NCBI GenBank assembly: GCA_021776925.1
Contig: JAJFFB010000170.1
Span: 42,115-106,114 of the forward strand
Reading direction: 5' to 3'
DNA: 64,000 bases
Source: Planctomycetota bacterium
GTDB taxonomy: Bacteria > Planctomycetota > UBA1135
A model generated the notes under the pieces. It made no database searches. It was not told the DNA's origin and was given only the letters and a program-made list of their open reading frames with translations. Shown piece after piece: positions 51,741-63,239 of this stretch. The position numbers and the translations under genes were made by a program. Positions within the stretch are counted from its first letter, which is position 1. Each line of letters starts with the position of its first letter.

Positions 51741-52129
51741 TGCGCGCTCGAAACACCGCGCGCCGACCCCGGCCGCGCCCTCAAAAAGGGGTGCGGCCGC
51801 TCGCTTTTTCGGTGGAAAACACGTGGATTATCTGGGCAGGATGGGAGAGGAATCGGGGTACAAATCCAGCCTTTTCCACGGCCGATTCGCGACTGCGGCC
51901 AGCCTGTGGAATACTGGCATGGTTCTCCCCCGTTTGTCCCGCACCGCCCAACCGCCCGCCAACTGCGGAACGCCCCTCACCGCAATTCGTAAACCCAGAA
52001 CAACCATAGGCTTACGGTCCCCATTCGCAGCGTTTTCCGCAGCTTGGGCCGGCCTATACTGTGATGACGAACTCAGTTCATAGACCTTCCATCAAGACTT
52101 CGCCCCAGGCCCCCGGTACGGCCAGCGCC
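51741..52129 (+). other. dnaA-dnaN spacer, candidate oriC
   Basis: This 389-bp spacer has no supported gene; a 116-residue ORF within it looks like chance. It holds four degenerate DnaA-box-like sites: GGTGGAAAA (51811-51819), CGTGGATTA (51822-51830), TTTTCCACG (51872-51880) and TGTGGAATA (51905-51913), all sharing the TTTTCCAC-type core on one strand or the other. A TATACT at 52055-52060 could be the dnaN -10 box. None is a perfect TTATCCACA. The region is the default origin, but see 34240 for a rival. Confidence 0.55.
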
Positions 52130-53263
52130 ATGAAATTCCTGATCGACCGACTCGCCTTCCGCGACGCTCTGCAGCGCGTGGAAATGGCCATCGATCGGAA
52201 GCCCACGCGGCCGGCGCTTGGCGGGGTCCTGGTCGAGGCCAACAACGACTCGGTGCTGCTGATGGCGAGCGATCTCGACATCGCCGTGCGCTACCGCGCC
52301 GATCAGGTCCAGGTCGACCGCACTGGCTGGGCGGTGATCCCCGGCCGCGAGCTGGTCGAAATCGTCAAGGACCTCGAGGCCGAGACCGTGCAGGTCGAAC
52401 TGACCGAAGACAACCTGTGCAAGCTCAGCGCCGGCGAAGACGTGTGCCGACTGGTCACCCTGGAAAGCGGCGAGGCGCCCAACGAAGGCCCCGAGTCCTT
52501 CCCGGCGATCCCCGATCTCGAGGGCGAGGCGAGCTTGACCATCGACAAGAACGATTTCTTGCTGATGGTCCACTCAACGCGTTTTGCCACCTCGCGCGTT
52601 CACGACAGCCGCTTCGCCACCGAGGGCGTGCTGATCGACATGCAGGGCAACGAGGTCACCCTGGTGGGCACCGATGGCCGTCGCCTGGCGTGCATCCGGC
52701 GTACTTCGCTGACCCACCAGGAGGACCGCCAGCGCGCAGTGCTGCTGCCCAAGGTGCTCGATCAGCTCGCGCGCTACGGCCAGGACGAAGAGGGCGACGA
52801 GCTCGAGGTCTTCTTCCTCGGCAACCTGATCGGTTTCCGCATCGGCAAGCTGCAGTCCTTCGGCCGCGTGCTCGACCGCGAGTTCCCGAGCTACGACAAC
52901 GTGATTCCGAAAGAGGGTCGCCACCGGGTGCGCGCGCACCGCGAATCCTTGTCGAAGAAGCTGCGTCTGGCCAGCCACCTGACCCAGGACGCCGCCGCGG
53001 TGGTGCGCTTGAAGGTCTCTGCCGATCGCATGGAGGTGCTGGCCGAAAGCGAGGGGCGCGGCCGCGCCAATGCGGCGCTCGAAGTCGATTACGTCGGCGA
53101 AGGTCTGAGCGCGGCGTTCAACCCGGCCTTCCTGCTCGAGGGTCTGAAGGCCGCGCATAGCGAGCAGGTCGAACTGCAGATGGAAGACGCCAACCGGCCG
53201 GCCAAGTTCGTGCTCGGCGATGGTTTCGATTACGTGGTCATGCCGTTGAGCACGGCGAACTGA
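52130..53263 (+). CDS. dnaN: DNA polymerase III beta sliding clamp
   Basis: The processivity clamp that rings DNA for the replicase. The family N-terminus MKFLIDRLAFRDALQRVEMAIDRKPTRPALGGVLVEA, the GTDGRRLACIRR block and the C-terminal FAFVVMPL-like YVVMPLSTAN identify it. At 377 residues it is normal. The ATG at 52130 is chosen over an upstream ATG 69 bp away because it matches the family start. It follows the candidate origin and precedes dciA by 1 bp. Confidence 0.96.
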   Translation: MKFLIDRLAFRDALQRVEMAIDRKPTRPALGGVLVEANNDSVLLMASDLDIAVRYRADQVQVDRTGWAVIPGRELVEIVKDLEAETVQVELTEDNLCKLSAGEDVCRLVTLESGEAPNEGPESFPAIPDLEGEASLTIDKNDFLLMVHSTRFATSRVHDSRFATEGVLIDMQGNEVTLVGTDGRRLACIRRTSLTHQEDRQRAVLLPKVLDQLARYGQDEEGDELEVFFLGNLIGFRIGKLQSFGRVLDREFPSYDNVIPKEGRHRVRAHRESLSKKLRLASHLTQDAAAVVRLKVSADRMEVLAESEGRGRANAALEVDYVGEGLSAAFNPAFLLEGLKAAHSEQVELQMEDANRPAKFVLGDGFDYVVMPLSTAN

Positions 53264-53264
53264 G

Positions 53265-56076
<2,812 letters not shown>

Positions 56077-56109
56077 CCGCGCCCGGGGTGACGGGGTTGG
56101 GCGGCTGGA

Positions 56110-57237
56110 TCACCAGGTGACGACGAAGGGTGGCATGACCTGGTCGACGCTGTTCTTGCGCAGCGGCCACTCGTTGCGCGTGGTAGTGCGGATCGGCTCG
56201 TAGTCGAACAACGCCAGGTTGCGCCCGTCGATGCTGCGGAAGGTGCCGGCGCTGAAGTGGACGAAGTTGGGGCCGTCCCAGCCGACGAAGTGCGACGCGT
56301 ATTCCGAGGCGATGTAGCGCCCGATCTCGACGCCGTGCTCACGGAACAGGCGGTGCGCGGAACGCGCGCGCAGCGGCCGCAGCAGTTCCGGCAGCAGTCG
56401 CTCGCCGTCGGGGTCGAGGTCGGCGGCGCGCATGATCCAGGCGAAGGGGATCACGTCGTGGTCTTGGTATTCGGCGCGCACGCACATTTCGTGCAGCCCT
56501 TCCAGGCCGATGCGCTCGACGATGCGCAACACCAGAAAGGTGCCGAGCCGTTGCAGGCCGGCGCGCAGCTCAGGGTAGGGGCCGATGTCGAGCAGGCCGA
56601 GGTAGAAGGGCAGGTCGCTCGGCTGCCAGATCTGTTCGGGCGAGTTGCCCTTTTCGCCCAGCCACTTCATTTCGATCTGGTCGTCTTCCTGGCGTTCGGC
56701 GCGGGCGAAGAACAGACCGGCCTGGTCGTAGCCGTAGAGCGCGGCGGCGCCCATGTGCACCTGCAGCATGCGCACCGGCTTGAGCTGCGGCGCCGACAGC
56801 GACCCCATGTACTCGCACAGCCCCTCTTCGAGCACGCCGCCGAGGGTGTTCCATTCGGGGCCGAGCAGCGCGTGGGTCAGCTCGTGCGCCAGCACCCAGT
56901 CGAGCTTGTGGGTGTCGGGCACCTGGATCAGCTTGGCGTCGCCGCCGACGCTGTAGGTGATGCCGCCCATCGGGTGGCCGATGTTGAAGGGGTCGGGGAT
57001 TTCGTCCTGGTCGACCAGCCAGATGTCGACGCGTTCGTCCGCTTTGGAGCCGGGCAGGCCGAGCTGGATCGAGGGCGCGATGCGCATCCAGCTGTCGACC
57101 AGGCGGCTGGCGGCGTCGGGCGAATTGCCGAAGGCGGTGCCGAGCGGCGTTTGTAGCGAATGCTCCGGCGCCGCAGGCATCCAGGTGCTGCAGCTGCCGA
57201 GCAGCAGGAGGACAGGCAGTAGGTGGCGCACGCTCAT
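56110..57237 (-). CDS. Lipoprotein with zinc-protease-like HExxH motif
   Basis: A 375-residue lipoprotein. The signal MSVRHLLPVLLLLGSCSTW has the lipobox LLGSC. A zinc-metallopeptidase motif HELTHALLGPEWNTLGGVLEEGLCEYMG gives HExxH plus a downstream Glu, as in gluzincin-type peptidases. The C-terminal half has no clear family. No partner genes are close; it is convergent with gyrB. The start at 57237 is chosen for the signal sequence; the 172-residue ORF-track extension is a FeoB shadow. Confidence 0.7.
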   Translation of the reverse strand: MSVRHLLPVLLLLGSCSTWMPAAPEHSLQTPLGTAFGNSPDAASRLVDSWMRIAPSIQLGLPGSKADERVDIWLVDQDEIPDPFNIGHPMGGITYSVGGDAKLIQVPDTHKLDWVLAHELTHALLGPEWNTLGGVLEEGLCEYMGSLSAPQLKPVRMLQVHMGAAALYGYDQAGLFFARAERQEDDQIEMKWLGEKGNSPEQIWQPSDLPFYLGLLDIGPYPELRAGLQRLGTFLVLRIVERIGLEGLHEMCVRAEYQDHDVIPFAWIMRAADLDPDGERLLPELLRPLRARSAHRLFREHGVEIGRYIASEYASHFVGWDGPNFVHFSAGTFRSIDGRNLALFDYEPIRTTTRNEWPLRKNSVDQVMPPFVVTW

Positions 57238-57338
57238 TCCCGTACGCACCCTATCGTCCATAGTCGCAGGAAGTTTCAAGCACTCCGGAGACGGTCGCTG
57301 ATGGGGGGGGTGTTCTTGGGCCGCGGCCACGCCGCCGG

Positions 57339-59204
57339 TCACAGGGCGATGCGATAGGTCACAAAGGCGGCCAGCCACGCCACCACCGACATGTAGCCGA
57401 GCATGAACAGCGGCCAGCGCCAGGAGTTGGTTTCGCGCCGCACCACCGCCAGCGTCGAAATGCACAGCATCGCGTAGACGAAGAACACCATCAGCGACAG
57501 ACCGGTGGCGAGGCTGACCGGGGCCTCGCCGGTGGCCGGGTCGGGGGTGGTGATGCGCTCGGACATGCCGGCGTATTCCTGATCGCCGTTGCCCTCGTAG
57601 GCGTAGACCTGCGCCAGCGTCGACACCATCAACTCGCGCGCGGCAAAACTGCCGACCAGGCCGACGTTGATGCGCCAGTCGTAACCCAGCGGCTTGAACA
57701 CCGGCTCGAGTGCGCGGCCGAGGTCGGCGCCGTAGCTCTGTTCGATCACCCACGCCTGACCCTCGCCCTCGCTCATGCCCGCCGGCGGATCATTGGCGGG
57801 GAAATGCAGCAGGAACCACAGCACAATCGAGCCGGTCAGGATCACGCGGCCGGCGCGGCTGATGAACATCTTCACCCGCCGCCACACCTGCAGGCCGAGG
57901 CTGGTGAAGGAGGGGAAGCGGTAGGGCGGCAGCTCCAGATAGAAGGGCAGGCTGGCGCCGCGCAGCATGCCGCGTTTGAAGATCGCGGCGAAGACCACTG
58001 CCGATAGCGCGCCGAGCAGATACAGCCCCATCAGGGTCAGCCCCTGCCAGGTGATCGGGCCGAGCACCTTGTCGGCCGGGATGAAAGCCGCGATCAGCAG
58101 CGCGTAGACCGGCAGCCGCGCCGAGCAGGTGGCGAAGGGTGCGACCAAGATGGTGGCGAGGCGGTCCTTGGGGCTGGGGATGCTGCGCGTGGCCATGACC
58201 CCGGGCACCGCGCAGGCGTAGGAACTGAGCAGCGCGATGAAGCAGCGCCCCTCGAGACCGATCCAGCCCATCATGCGGTCGACGACGAAGGCCGCGCGCG
58301 CCATGTAACCCGACGCTTCGAAGAACAGGATCAGCGCGAACAGCAGCGCGATCTGCGGGATGAACACGAACACCGCGCCCACCCCGCGGATGACGCCGTC
58401 GGCGAGCAGGTTTGTGAACCAGCCGCTCGGCAGGGTGGCCTGGGTGGCTTCGGCGAGGCCGTCCATGGCGCCGGCGAAGAAGTCCATCGCCGGGCCGGCC
58501 CAGGTGAAGATCGCCTGGAAGAAGAAGGTGACGAAGGCGAGGAAGGCCAGCCCGCCGAAGAAAGGGTGCAGCAGGAAGTTGTCGAGCCGGCGGGTGAGGG
58601 TGCTTTCCGAAAGGGGGTGGCGGGTGACGCGCTCGAGCAGGCGGTCGGCCCAGGCGAAGCGCGACTCGGTGTCGCCCTCGGGCAGTTCCTTGGCCGGCGA
58701 CCACTGTTCTGGCTCCGGCAGACGGTCGCGCAGATCGCCGACACCGAGGCCACGGTTGCCGACCACGCCGATCACCGGCACGCCGAGCGCGCCCTGCAGT
58801 TTGAACAGATCGATGTCGCCGCCGCGCGCCTTGAGCTCGTCGACCATGGTCAGCGCGAGCAGCGTGGGGCGGCCGAGCAGCAGCACCTCGGCGATCATCG
58901 GCAGGCTGCGCTCGAGAGTGGTTGCATCTGCAACGATCACCACGCCGTCCGGCGCGGGCTCGCCTTCGAGCTCGCCTTTGAGCACGCGCACGGCGATCGC
59001 TTCGTCCTCGGAAATCGCGTGCAGGCTGTAGGTGCCGGGCAGGTCGGTGAGTTCGATGGTCTCGCCCTCGACCACCAACCGCCCCTGGCGCCGGTCGACG
59101 GTGACCCCTGGGTAGTTGCCGGTCTTGGCCCGCAGCCCGGTCAGGGCGTTGAACAGCGTGGTTTTGCCCGCATTCGGGCTGCCGACCAGCGCAATGCGCT
59201 TCAT
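57339..59204 (-). CDS. feoB: Ferrous iron transporter FeoB
   Basis: FeoB imports Fe2+ through the inner membrane. The N-terminal G-protein domain has VGSPNAGKTTLFNALTGL, LTDLPGTYSLHAIS and the G4-like TMVDELKARGG; the membrane domain contains the Gate motifs CAVPGVMATRSIPSPKDRLATILVAPFATCSARLPVY. At 621 residues it is shorter than E. coli FeoB but complete. It overlaps FeoA by ATGA. Fe2+ uptake suits low-oxygen conditions, in line with the reductase operon. The start at 59204 is set by the P-loop. Confidence 0.96.
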   Translation of the reverse strand: MKRIALVGSPNAGKTTLFNALTGLRAKTGNYPGVTVDRRQGRLVVEGETIELTDLPGTYSLHAISEDEAIAVRVLKGELEGEPAPDGVVIVADATTLERSLPMIAEVLLLGRPTLLALTMVDELKARGGDIDLFKLQGALGVPVIGVVGNRGLGVGDLRDRLPEPEQWSPAKELPEGDTESRFAWADRLLERVTRHPLSESTLTRRLDNFLLHPFFGGLAFLAFVTFFFQAIFTWAGPAMDFFAGAMDGLAEATQATLPSGWFTNLLADGVIRGVGAVFVFIPQIALLFALILFFEASGYMARAAFVVDRMMGWIGLEGRCFIALLSSYACAVPGVMATRSIPSPKDRLATILVAPFATCSARLPVYALLIAAFIPADKVLGPITWQGLTLMGLYLLGALSAVVFAAIFKRGMLRGASLPFYLELPPYRFPSFTSLGLQVWRRVKMFISRAGRVILTGSIVLWFLLHFPANDPPAGMSEGEGQAWVIEQSYGADLGRALEPVFKPLGYDWRINVGLVGSFAARELMVSTLAQVYAYEGNGDQEYAGMSERITTPDPATGEAPVSLATGLSLMVFFVYAMLCISTLAVVRRETNSWRWPLFMLGYMSVVAWLAAFVTYRIAL

Positions 59205-59515
59205 GCGGTGCGTTCCTCGTCGTCGGGCTGGTAGCCGCGCAGCCTTGTGGATGGAGAACCCTGCATATCGCCGGGGCTCACCACCTCGACCAGAAGCGCC
59301 TCGGACGTGCGGATACAAAGCTGGTAACCGCGTAGACTTACCACGATCGGCCCGGCCAGGGGGGCCTGCCGCACGAAACACACCTCGGTGCCGGGGGTGA
59401 AGCCCAGCTCGCGCAGCCGCTCGGCCGTGGAGCCCTCACCGACCACGCGCTGCACCCGCGCCACGCCGAAGCGGCGCAGGTCAGCGAGGGTGAGGGTGCC
59501 GACGGGTGGATTCAT
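59201..59515 (-). CDS. feoA: Ferrous iron transport protein A
   Basis: FeoA is a small SH3-like partner of FeoB. TLTLADLRRFGVARVQRVVGEGSTAERLRELGFTPGTEV, VRQAPLAGPIVVSLRGYQLCIRTSEA and a C-terminal extension are typical. A TATACT at 59564-59559 may be its -10 box, overlapping a TATAGG of the divergent tyrA gene. No classical Fur box is evident in the 85-bp spacer. Stops within the feoB start as ATGA. Confidence 0.92.
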   Translation of the reverse strand: MNPPVGTLTLADLRRFGVARVQRVVGEGSTAERLRELGFTPGTEVCFVRQAPLAGPIVVSLRGYQLCIRTSEALLVEVVSPGDMQGSPSTRLRGYQPDDEERTA

Positions 59516-59600
59516 CCTTGCGGGTCTTTATTGAGACTCGGTCGCAAAAGCCTGAGTGAGTATAGGTCCTGAAGAGGGGGTTCGCTAGGCTATTCCTTCG

Positions 59601-60668
59601 ATGAAACGGCTCGGAATGCTGGGGTTCGGTCGATTCGGGGCAGCCTTGGCGGGCCTGGCCGGGGAGGCGGGTGTCGCGGTGCGGGCCTGGGATCCGAGGG
59701 CGCAGATTCCGCCCGAGCAGGCCGCAGCTTCGCTGAGCGACCTGGCCGAGGGTTCCGATCTCCTAATCCTCGCGGTGCCGATCGACAAGATTGCCGCCGC
59801 GGCGACCGAATTGCGGCCCTTTTTGCGCCCCGATCATCTGGTGCTGCACGTCGCCAGCGTGCAGGACGGCCCCGGCTACGCGCTGGCCGAGGTGCTCGGG
59901 CCGGATCATCCGTGGATCGGCACCCACCCCTTGTTCGGCCCATCGAGCATCGTCCTGGGGGAACGCCCGCTGCGCGCGGTGGTGTGCCCCAACGAGCAGC
60001 ACCCGGCCGCCGCCGAGGAGGCCGCCGCCCTGTATCGAGAGCTCGATTGCGAAGTCCTGCTCGAAGACGCCGCCAGCCACGACCGCTGCATGGCCTACAG
60101 CCACGCGCTGGCCTTCTTCGTCGCCAAGGGCATGCTCGACCTCGGCGAGCTCGAGCGGCTGAGCTTCTTCCCGCCGTCCTTCCGCGCGATGATGACCACC
60201 ATCGAGTCGGTGCAGGAAGACGCCGGCCACCTCTTCCTGTCGATCGAGCGCTCCAACAGCTACGCCGCCGAGGCGCGCCAGAAGCTGCTCGAGGCGCTCG
60301 AGTCGGTGCACCAGCAGCTCGAATCGGCGCCCGACGACCAGGCGCTGTCGGAAGAGTTGTTCCCGATCCCGGCGCTGGCCGAGCGCGCGCCCGAGCTGCA
60401 GGAAACCCGCGAGCTGATCGACACCCTCGACGAGGAGCTGGTCGCGCTGCTCGCCCGTCGCGCGCTGCTGGCCCGTAGAGCCGGCGCGATCAAAGCCGGC
60501 CACGGCCACGGCGTGCGCGACCCCGGCCGCGAACGCGCCCTGCTCGACGTGCGCCGCCAGCTCGCCGAAGCCCGCGGCCTCGACCCCGACGGCGTCGCCC
60601 GGGTGTTCGAAGCCGTGATGCGCTTCTCCCGCGACCTGCAACAGGCCGACGGCACCGCCCCGGCGTAG
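59601..60668 (+). CDS. tyrA: Prephenate dehydrogenase with C-terminal chorismate mutase
   Basis: A bifunctional tyrosine-branch enzyme. Residues 1-260 are prephenate dehydrogenase: MKRLGMLGFGRFGAALA (NAD Rossmann), HVASVQDGP, GTHPLFGPSS and the catalytic AYSHALAFFVAKGM. Residues about 275-345 form an AroQ chorismate mutase (LIDTLDEELVALLARRALLARRAGAIK, RDPGRERALLDVRRQ). In E. coli TyrA the mutase is N-terminal, so the domain order is reversed. At 355 residues both halves seem complete. Starts 85 bp from divergent feoA. Confidence 0.9.
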   Translation: MKRLGMLGFGRFGAALAGLAGEAGVAVRAWDPRAQIPPEQAAASLSDLAEGSDLLILAVPIDKIAAAATELRPFLRPDHLVLHVASVQDGPGYALAEVLGPDHPWIGTHPLFGPSSIVLGERPLRAVVCPNEQHPAAAEEAAALYRELDCEVLLEDAASHDRCMAYSHALAFFVAKGMLDLGELERLSFFPPSFRAMMTTIESVQEDAGHLFLSIERSNSYAAEARQKLLEALESVHQQLESAPDDQALSEELFPIPALAERAPELQETRELIDTLDEELVALLARRALLARRAGAIKAGHGHGVRDPGRERALLDVRRQLAEARGLDPDGVARVFEAVMRFSRDLQQADGTAPA

Positions 60669-60749
60669 CCCCGCGGTTGGCTGCCTACCGGGAGTTGCGG
60701 CCCGCGGGGCGCTGCGAAAGAGTTGCTCGCGCGGGTAAACTACGGCCCG

Positions 60750-61463
60750 ATGAGCACCGCGACTTCCGCCAAGAACGCAGCCGGTGTGGCCGCCGCAGCC
60801 TTGGTCGAAGACGGCATGAAGCTTGGGCTGGGCACCGGCAGCACCGTCGCCTACTTTCTCGAGGCGCTGGCCGAGCGCATGCGCGCCGACGGCATCGAGG
60901 TGGTCGGCGTACCGACCAGCACCGCCACCGCAGACAGGGCGCGCGAGCTTGGCATTCCGCTGAGCGACCTCGACGAAACTCCGCAGCTGGATCTGGTGAT
61001 CGACGGCGCTGACGAGGTCGACCCCGAGTTCCGCCTGATCAAGGGTGGGGGGGGTGCGCTGCTGCGCGAGAAGATCGTGGCCTCGTGTTCCAAACGCGTG
61101 GCGATCATCGTCGGCGGCAACAAGCAGGTCGAAAAACTCGGCTCGACCTTCCTGCTGCCGGTCGAGGTGCTGCCCTTCGGCGCAGAAGCCACGCGCCGCA
61201 AGGTGGCCGCGTTGGAGTGCCAGCCCTATCTACGCACGCTGGAAAACGGCGAGGCCTTCGTTACCGACAACGGCAACCACATCCTGGACTGCCGCTTCCG
61301 TTTCGGCATCGAAGACCCGGAAGCTCTGCACGCAGCATTGGCACAGATCCCCGGCGTGATCGAGGTCGGCCTGTTCCTGGGCCTGTGCGACCTGGTCATC
61401 GAGGGCCGCGCCGACGGCACCGCGGTCACCCACCACCGGCCGGAAACTGCTCCGGCCACCTGA
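60750..61463 (+). CDS. rpiA: Ribose-5-phosphate isomerase A
   Basis: RpiA interconverts ribose-5- and ribulose-5-phosphate. LGLGTGSTVAYFLEAL, VPTSTATADRARELGIPL, DLVIDGADEVDPEFRLIKGGGGALLREKIVAS (the last encoded partly by a G8 tract) and VTDNGNHILDCRF are the family signatures. At 237 residues it is normal. The ATG at 60750 is chosen because the ORF-track start 27 bp upstream lacks the family N-terminus. Ribulose-5-phosphate would also feed KdsD. Confidence 0.96.
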   Translation: MSTATSAKNAAGVAAAALVEDGMKLGLGTGSTVAYFLEALAERMRADGIEVVGVPTSTATADRARELGIPLSDLDETPQLDLVIDGADEVDPEFRLIKGGGGALLREKIVASCSKRVAIIVGGNKQVEKLGSTFLLPVEVLPFGAEATRRKVAALECQPYLRTLENGEAFVTDNGNHILDCRFRFGIEDPEALHAALAQIPGVIEVGLFLGLCDLVIEGRADGTAVTHHRPETAPAT

Positions 61464-61476
61464 ATTTCGCGCCACC

Positions 61477-62070
61477 ATGGATTCTCTGCAGAACCTCGAT
61501 TCTGATGCGCTCGCCGAACGCCTGCTGGTTTCGGTGGGCACCAGCACGTGGCCCCCGGTGCACACCGCGGTCGAGTGGGCCAAGGAAAAGCACCACGGGC
61601 AGCTGCGCCGCGATGGCAGCGACTTTCCTTGCCACCCGCTGCGCGTGGCGGTGATTCTGCACGAGTTCTGTGGTCAGAACGACGCCAACGTGTTGTGCAC
61701 CGCGCTGCTGCACGACCTACTCGAAGACACCGAGGTCGACTACGACGACATCGCCGAGGTCTTCGGCAACAAAGTCGCCGACGAGGTGCGCTCGCTGACC
61801 CTGCAGGAACCGCGCGATGGGCAGTCGAAGTACGACCGCAACATCAGCCACTTCGAAACGCTGCGCTGGGAAGGCCGCGACGTGCAGATCGTGCGCAGCG
61901 CCGACCGCCTCGACAACATCATGACCTTGCCCGAGGCCGAGGTTTACCCGCGCCGCGACGAATTCCTGCGCGAAACCCGCGAGGGCCTGCTGCCGCTGAC
62001 CCTCGCCGTCAACACTACTCTGTACCACGCGCTCGATGGTGCGTTGGCTGCAGCTGGTTGTCCTGCCTGA
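61477..62070 (+). CDS. HD-domain phosphohydrolase (SpoT/MESH1-like)
   Basis: A 197-residue stand-alone HD protein. HPLRVAVILHEFCGQNDANVLCTALLHDLLEDTEVDYDDIAEVFGNKVADEV gives the HD metal motif (ALLHDLLEDTE) and IVRSADRLDNIMTLPE the second metal region, as in RelA/SpoT hydrolase domains. It may hydrolyse ppGpp or another nucleotide; a synthase domain is absent. It sits between rpiA and prfB. Confidence 0.85.
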   Translation: MDSLQNLDSDALAERLLVSVGTSTWPPVHTAVEWAKEKHHGQLRRDGSDFPCHPLRVAVILHEFCGQNDANVLCTALLHDLLEDTEVDYDDIAEVFGNKVADEVRSLTLQEPRDGQSKYDRNISHFETLRWEGRDVQIVRSADRLDNIMTLPEAEVYPRRDEFLRETREGLLPLTLAVNTTLYHALDGALAAAGCPA

Positions 62071-62081
62071 AAATTGAAACG

Positions 62082-63177
62082 ATGAAACTCCTCCTCGACC
62101 GCGCCGCTGAGATCGAACGCCGCCTGCAGCAGATCGGAGGCCGGCTTTGACTACGCCGGTAATCTGAAACAAAAGGAAGAACTGGAAGCCGCGATGGCCA
62201 AGCCGAGTTTCTGGGACAACCAGGAACGGGCGCAGGGGGTCATCAGCAAGATGAAGCTGGTGCGTGCGGTGGTCGACCCGATCGACGAGGCGCGCGCCGA
62301 GCTCGAGGACATCCGAGCGCTGGGCGAACTCGGCGAGGAGATGGGGGAAGAGGAAGTCGAAGCCGACCTCGAAGTGATGGTGCTCGACGCCGAAAGCCGC
62401 ATGGAGAAGCTCGAGTTCCAGGTCATGCTCGGTGGTGAGAACGATCATCGCAACGCGTTTCTGACCGTTCAGGCCGGCGCCGGCGGCACCGATGCCGCAG
62501 ACTTCGCGCTGATGCTGCAGCGCATGTACCTGCGCTGGGTCGAGCGTCGCGGTTTCGATGCCGAGCTGATCGAGATCACCGAGTCGGACGAAGGCGGGAT
62601 TCGCCACTCGACCTTCCTGATCAAGGGCCCCTACGCCTACGGCTACTTGAAGGCCGAGCGCGGGGTGCACCGGCTGGTGCGCATCTCGCCCTACGACGCG
62701 CAGGCGCGGCGGCAGACCTCCTTCGCCGCGGTCGAGGCGACACCCGAGTTCGACGCCGACGCGCCGATCGAGATCAACATGGACGAAGTGCGCGTCGACA
62801 CCTACCGCGCCGGCGGCGCCGGCGGGCAGCACGTCAACAAGACCGACTCGGCGGTGCGCATGACCCACGAGCCGACCGGCATCGTGGTGCAGTGCCAGAA
62901 CGAACGCAGCCAGCACAAGAACCGCGCCACCGCCACACGCATGCTGATGTCGAAGCTGTTCGAGCTGCGCGAACGCGAGCGCGACGACGAGCTGAAGAAG
63001 ATGTACGGGCAGAAGGGCGAGATCGCCTGGGGCTCGCAGATCCGCTCCTACGTGCTCAACCCCTACCAGATGGTCAAGGACCACCGCACCAATCACGAGA
63101 CCGGCAACACCCAGGCCGTGCTCGACGGTGACCTCGACACCTTCATCGAGGAATACCTGCGCTCGAAATCTTCGTAG
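62082..63177 (+). CDS. prfB: Peptide chain release factor 2 (programmed frameshift)
   Basis: RF2 recognises UGA and UAA stops. The frame starting [22 protein letters not shown] reaches TGA at 62148-62150 after CTT; shifting +1 there ([25 protein letters not shown]) continues the RF2 reading frame. The GGQ loop is [18 protein letters not shown] and RF2 motifs [17 protein letters not shown] and [21 protein letters not shown] follow. The encoded protein is about 364 residues: join(62082..62147,62149..63177). This is the classic autoregulatory RF2 shift. Confidence 0.97.
62136..62151 (+). promoter_or_regulatory. prfB +1 frameshift site
   Basis: GGAGG (62136-62140) lies 4 nt before CTT-TGA-C (62145-62151), the standard slippery RF2 frameshift cassette with its Shine-Dalgarno-like stimulator. 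Confidence 0.9.
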
Positions 63178-63239
63178 TGATGACTTCCCCGCAGACCCAA
63201 GCCCCGACCGAGCCTTCGGCCCTTAACGAACCCCGCACC

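Noticed and set aside
51733-52083. 116-residue ORF in the dnaA-dnaN spacer
   Set aside because: Overlaps the end of dnaA, has no motif and covers the candidate origin.
61717-63096. 459-residue minus-strand ORF
   Set aside because: Antisense to prfB and the HD gene; shadow.
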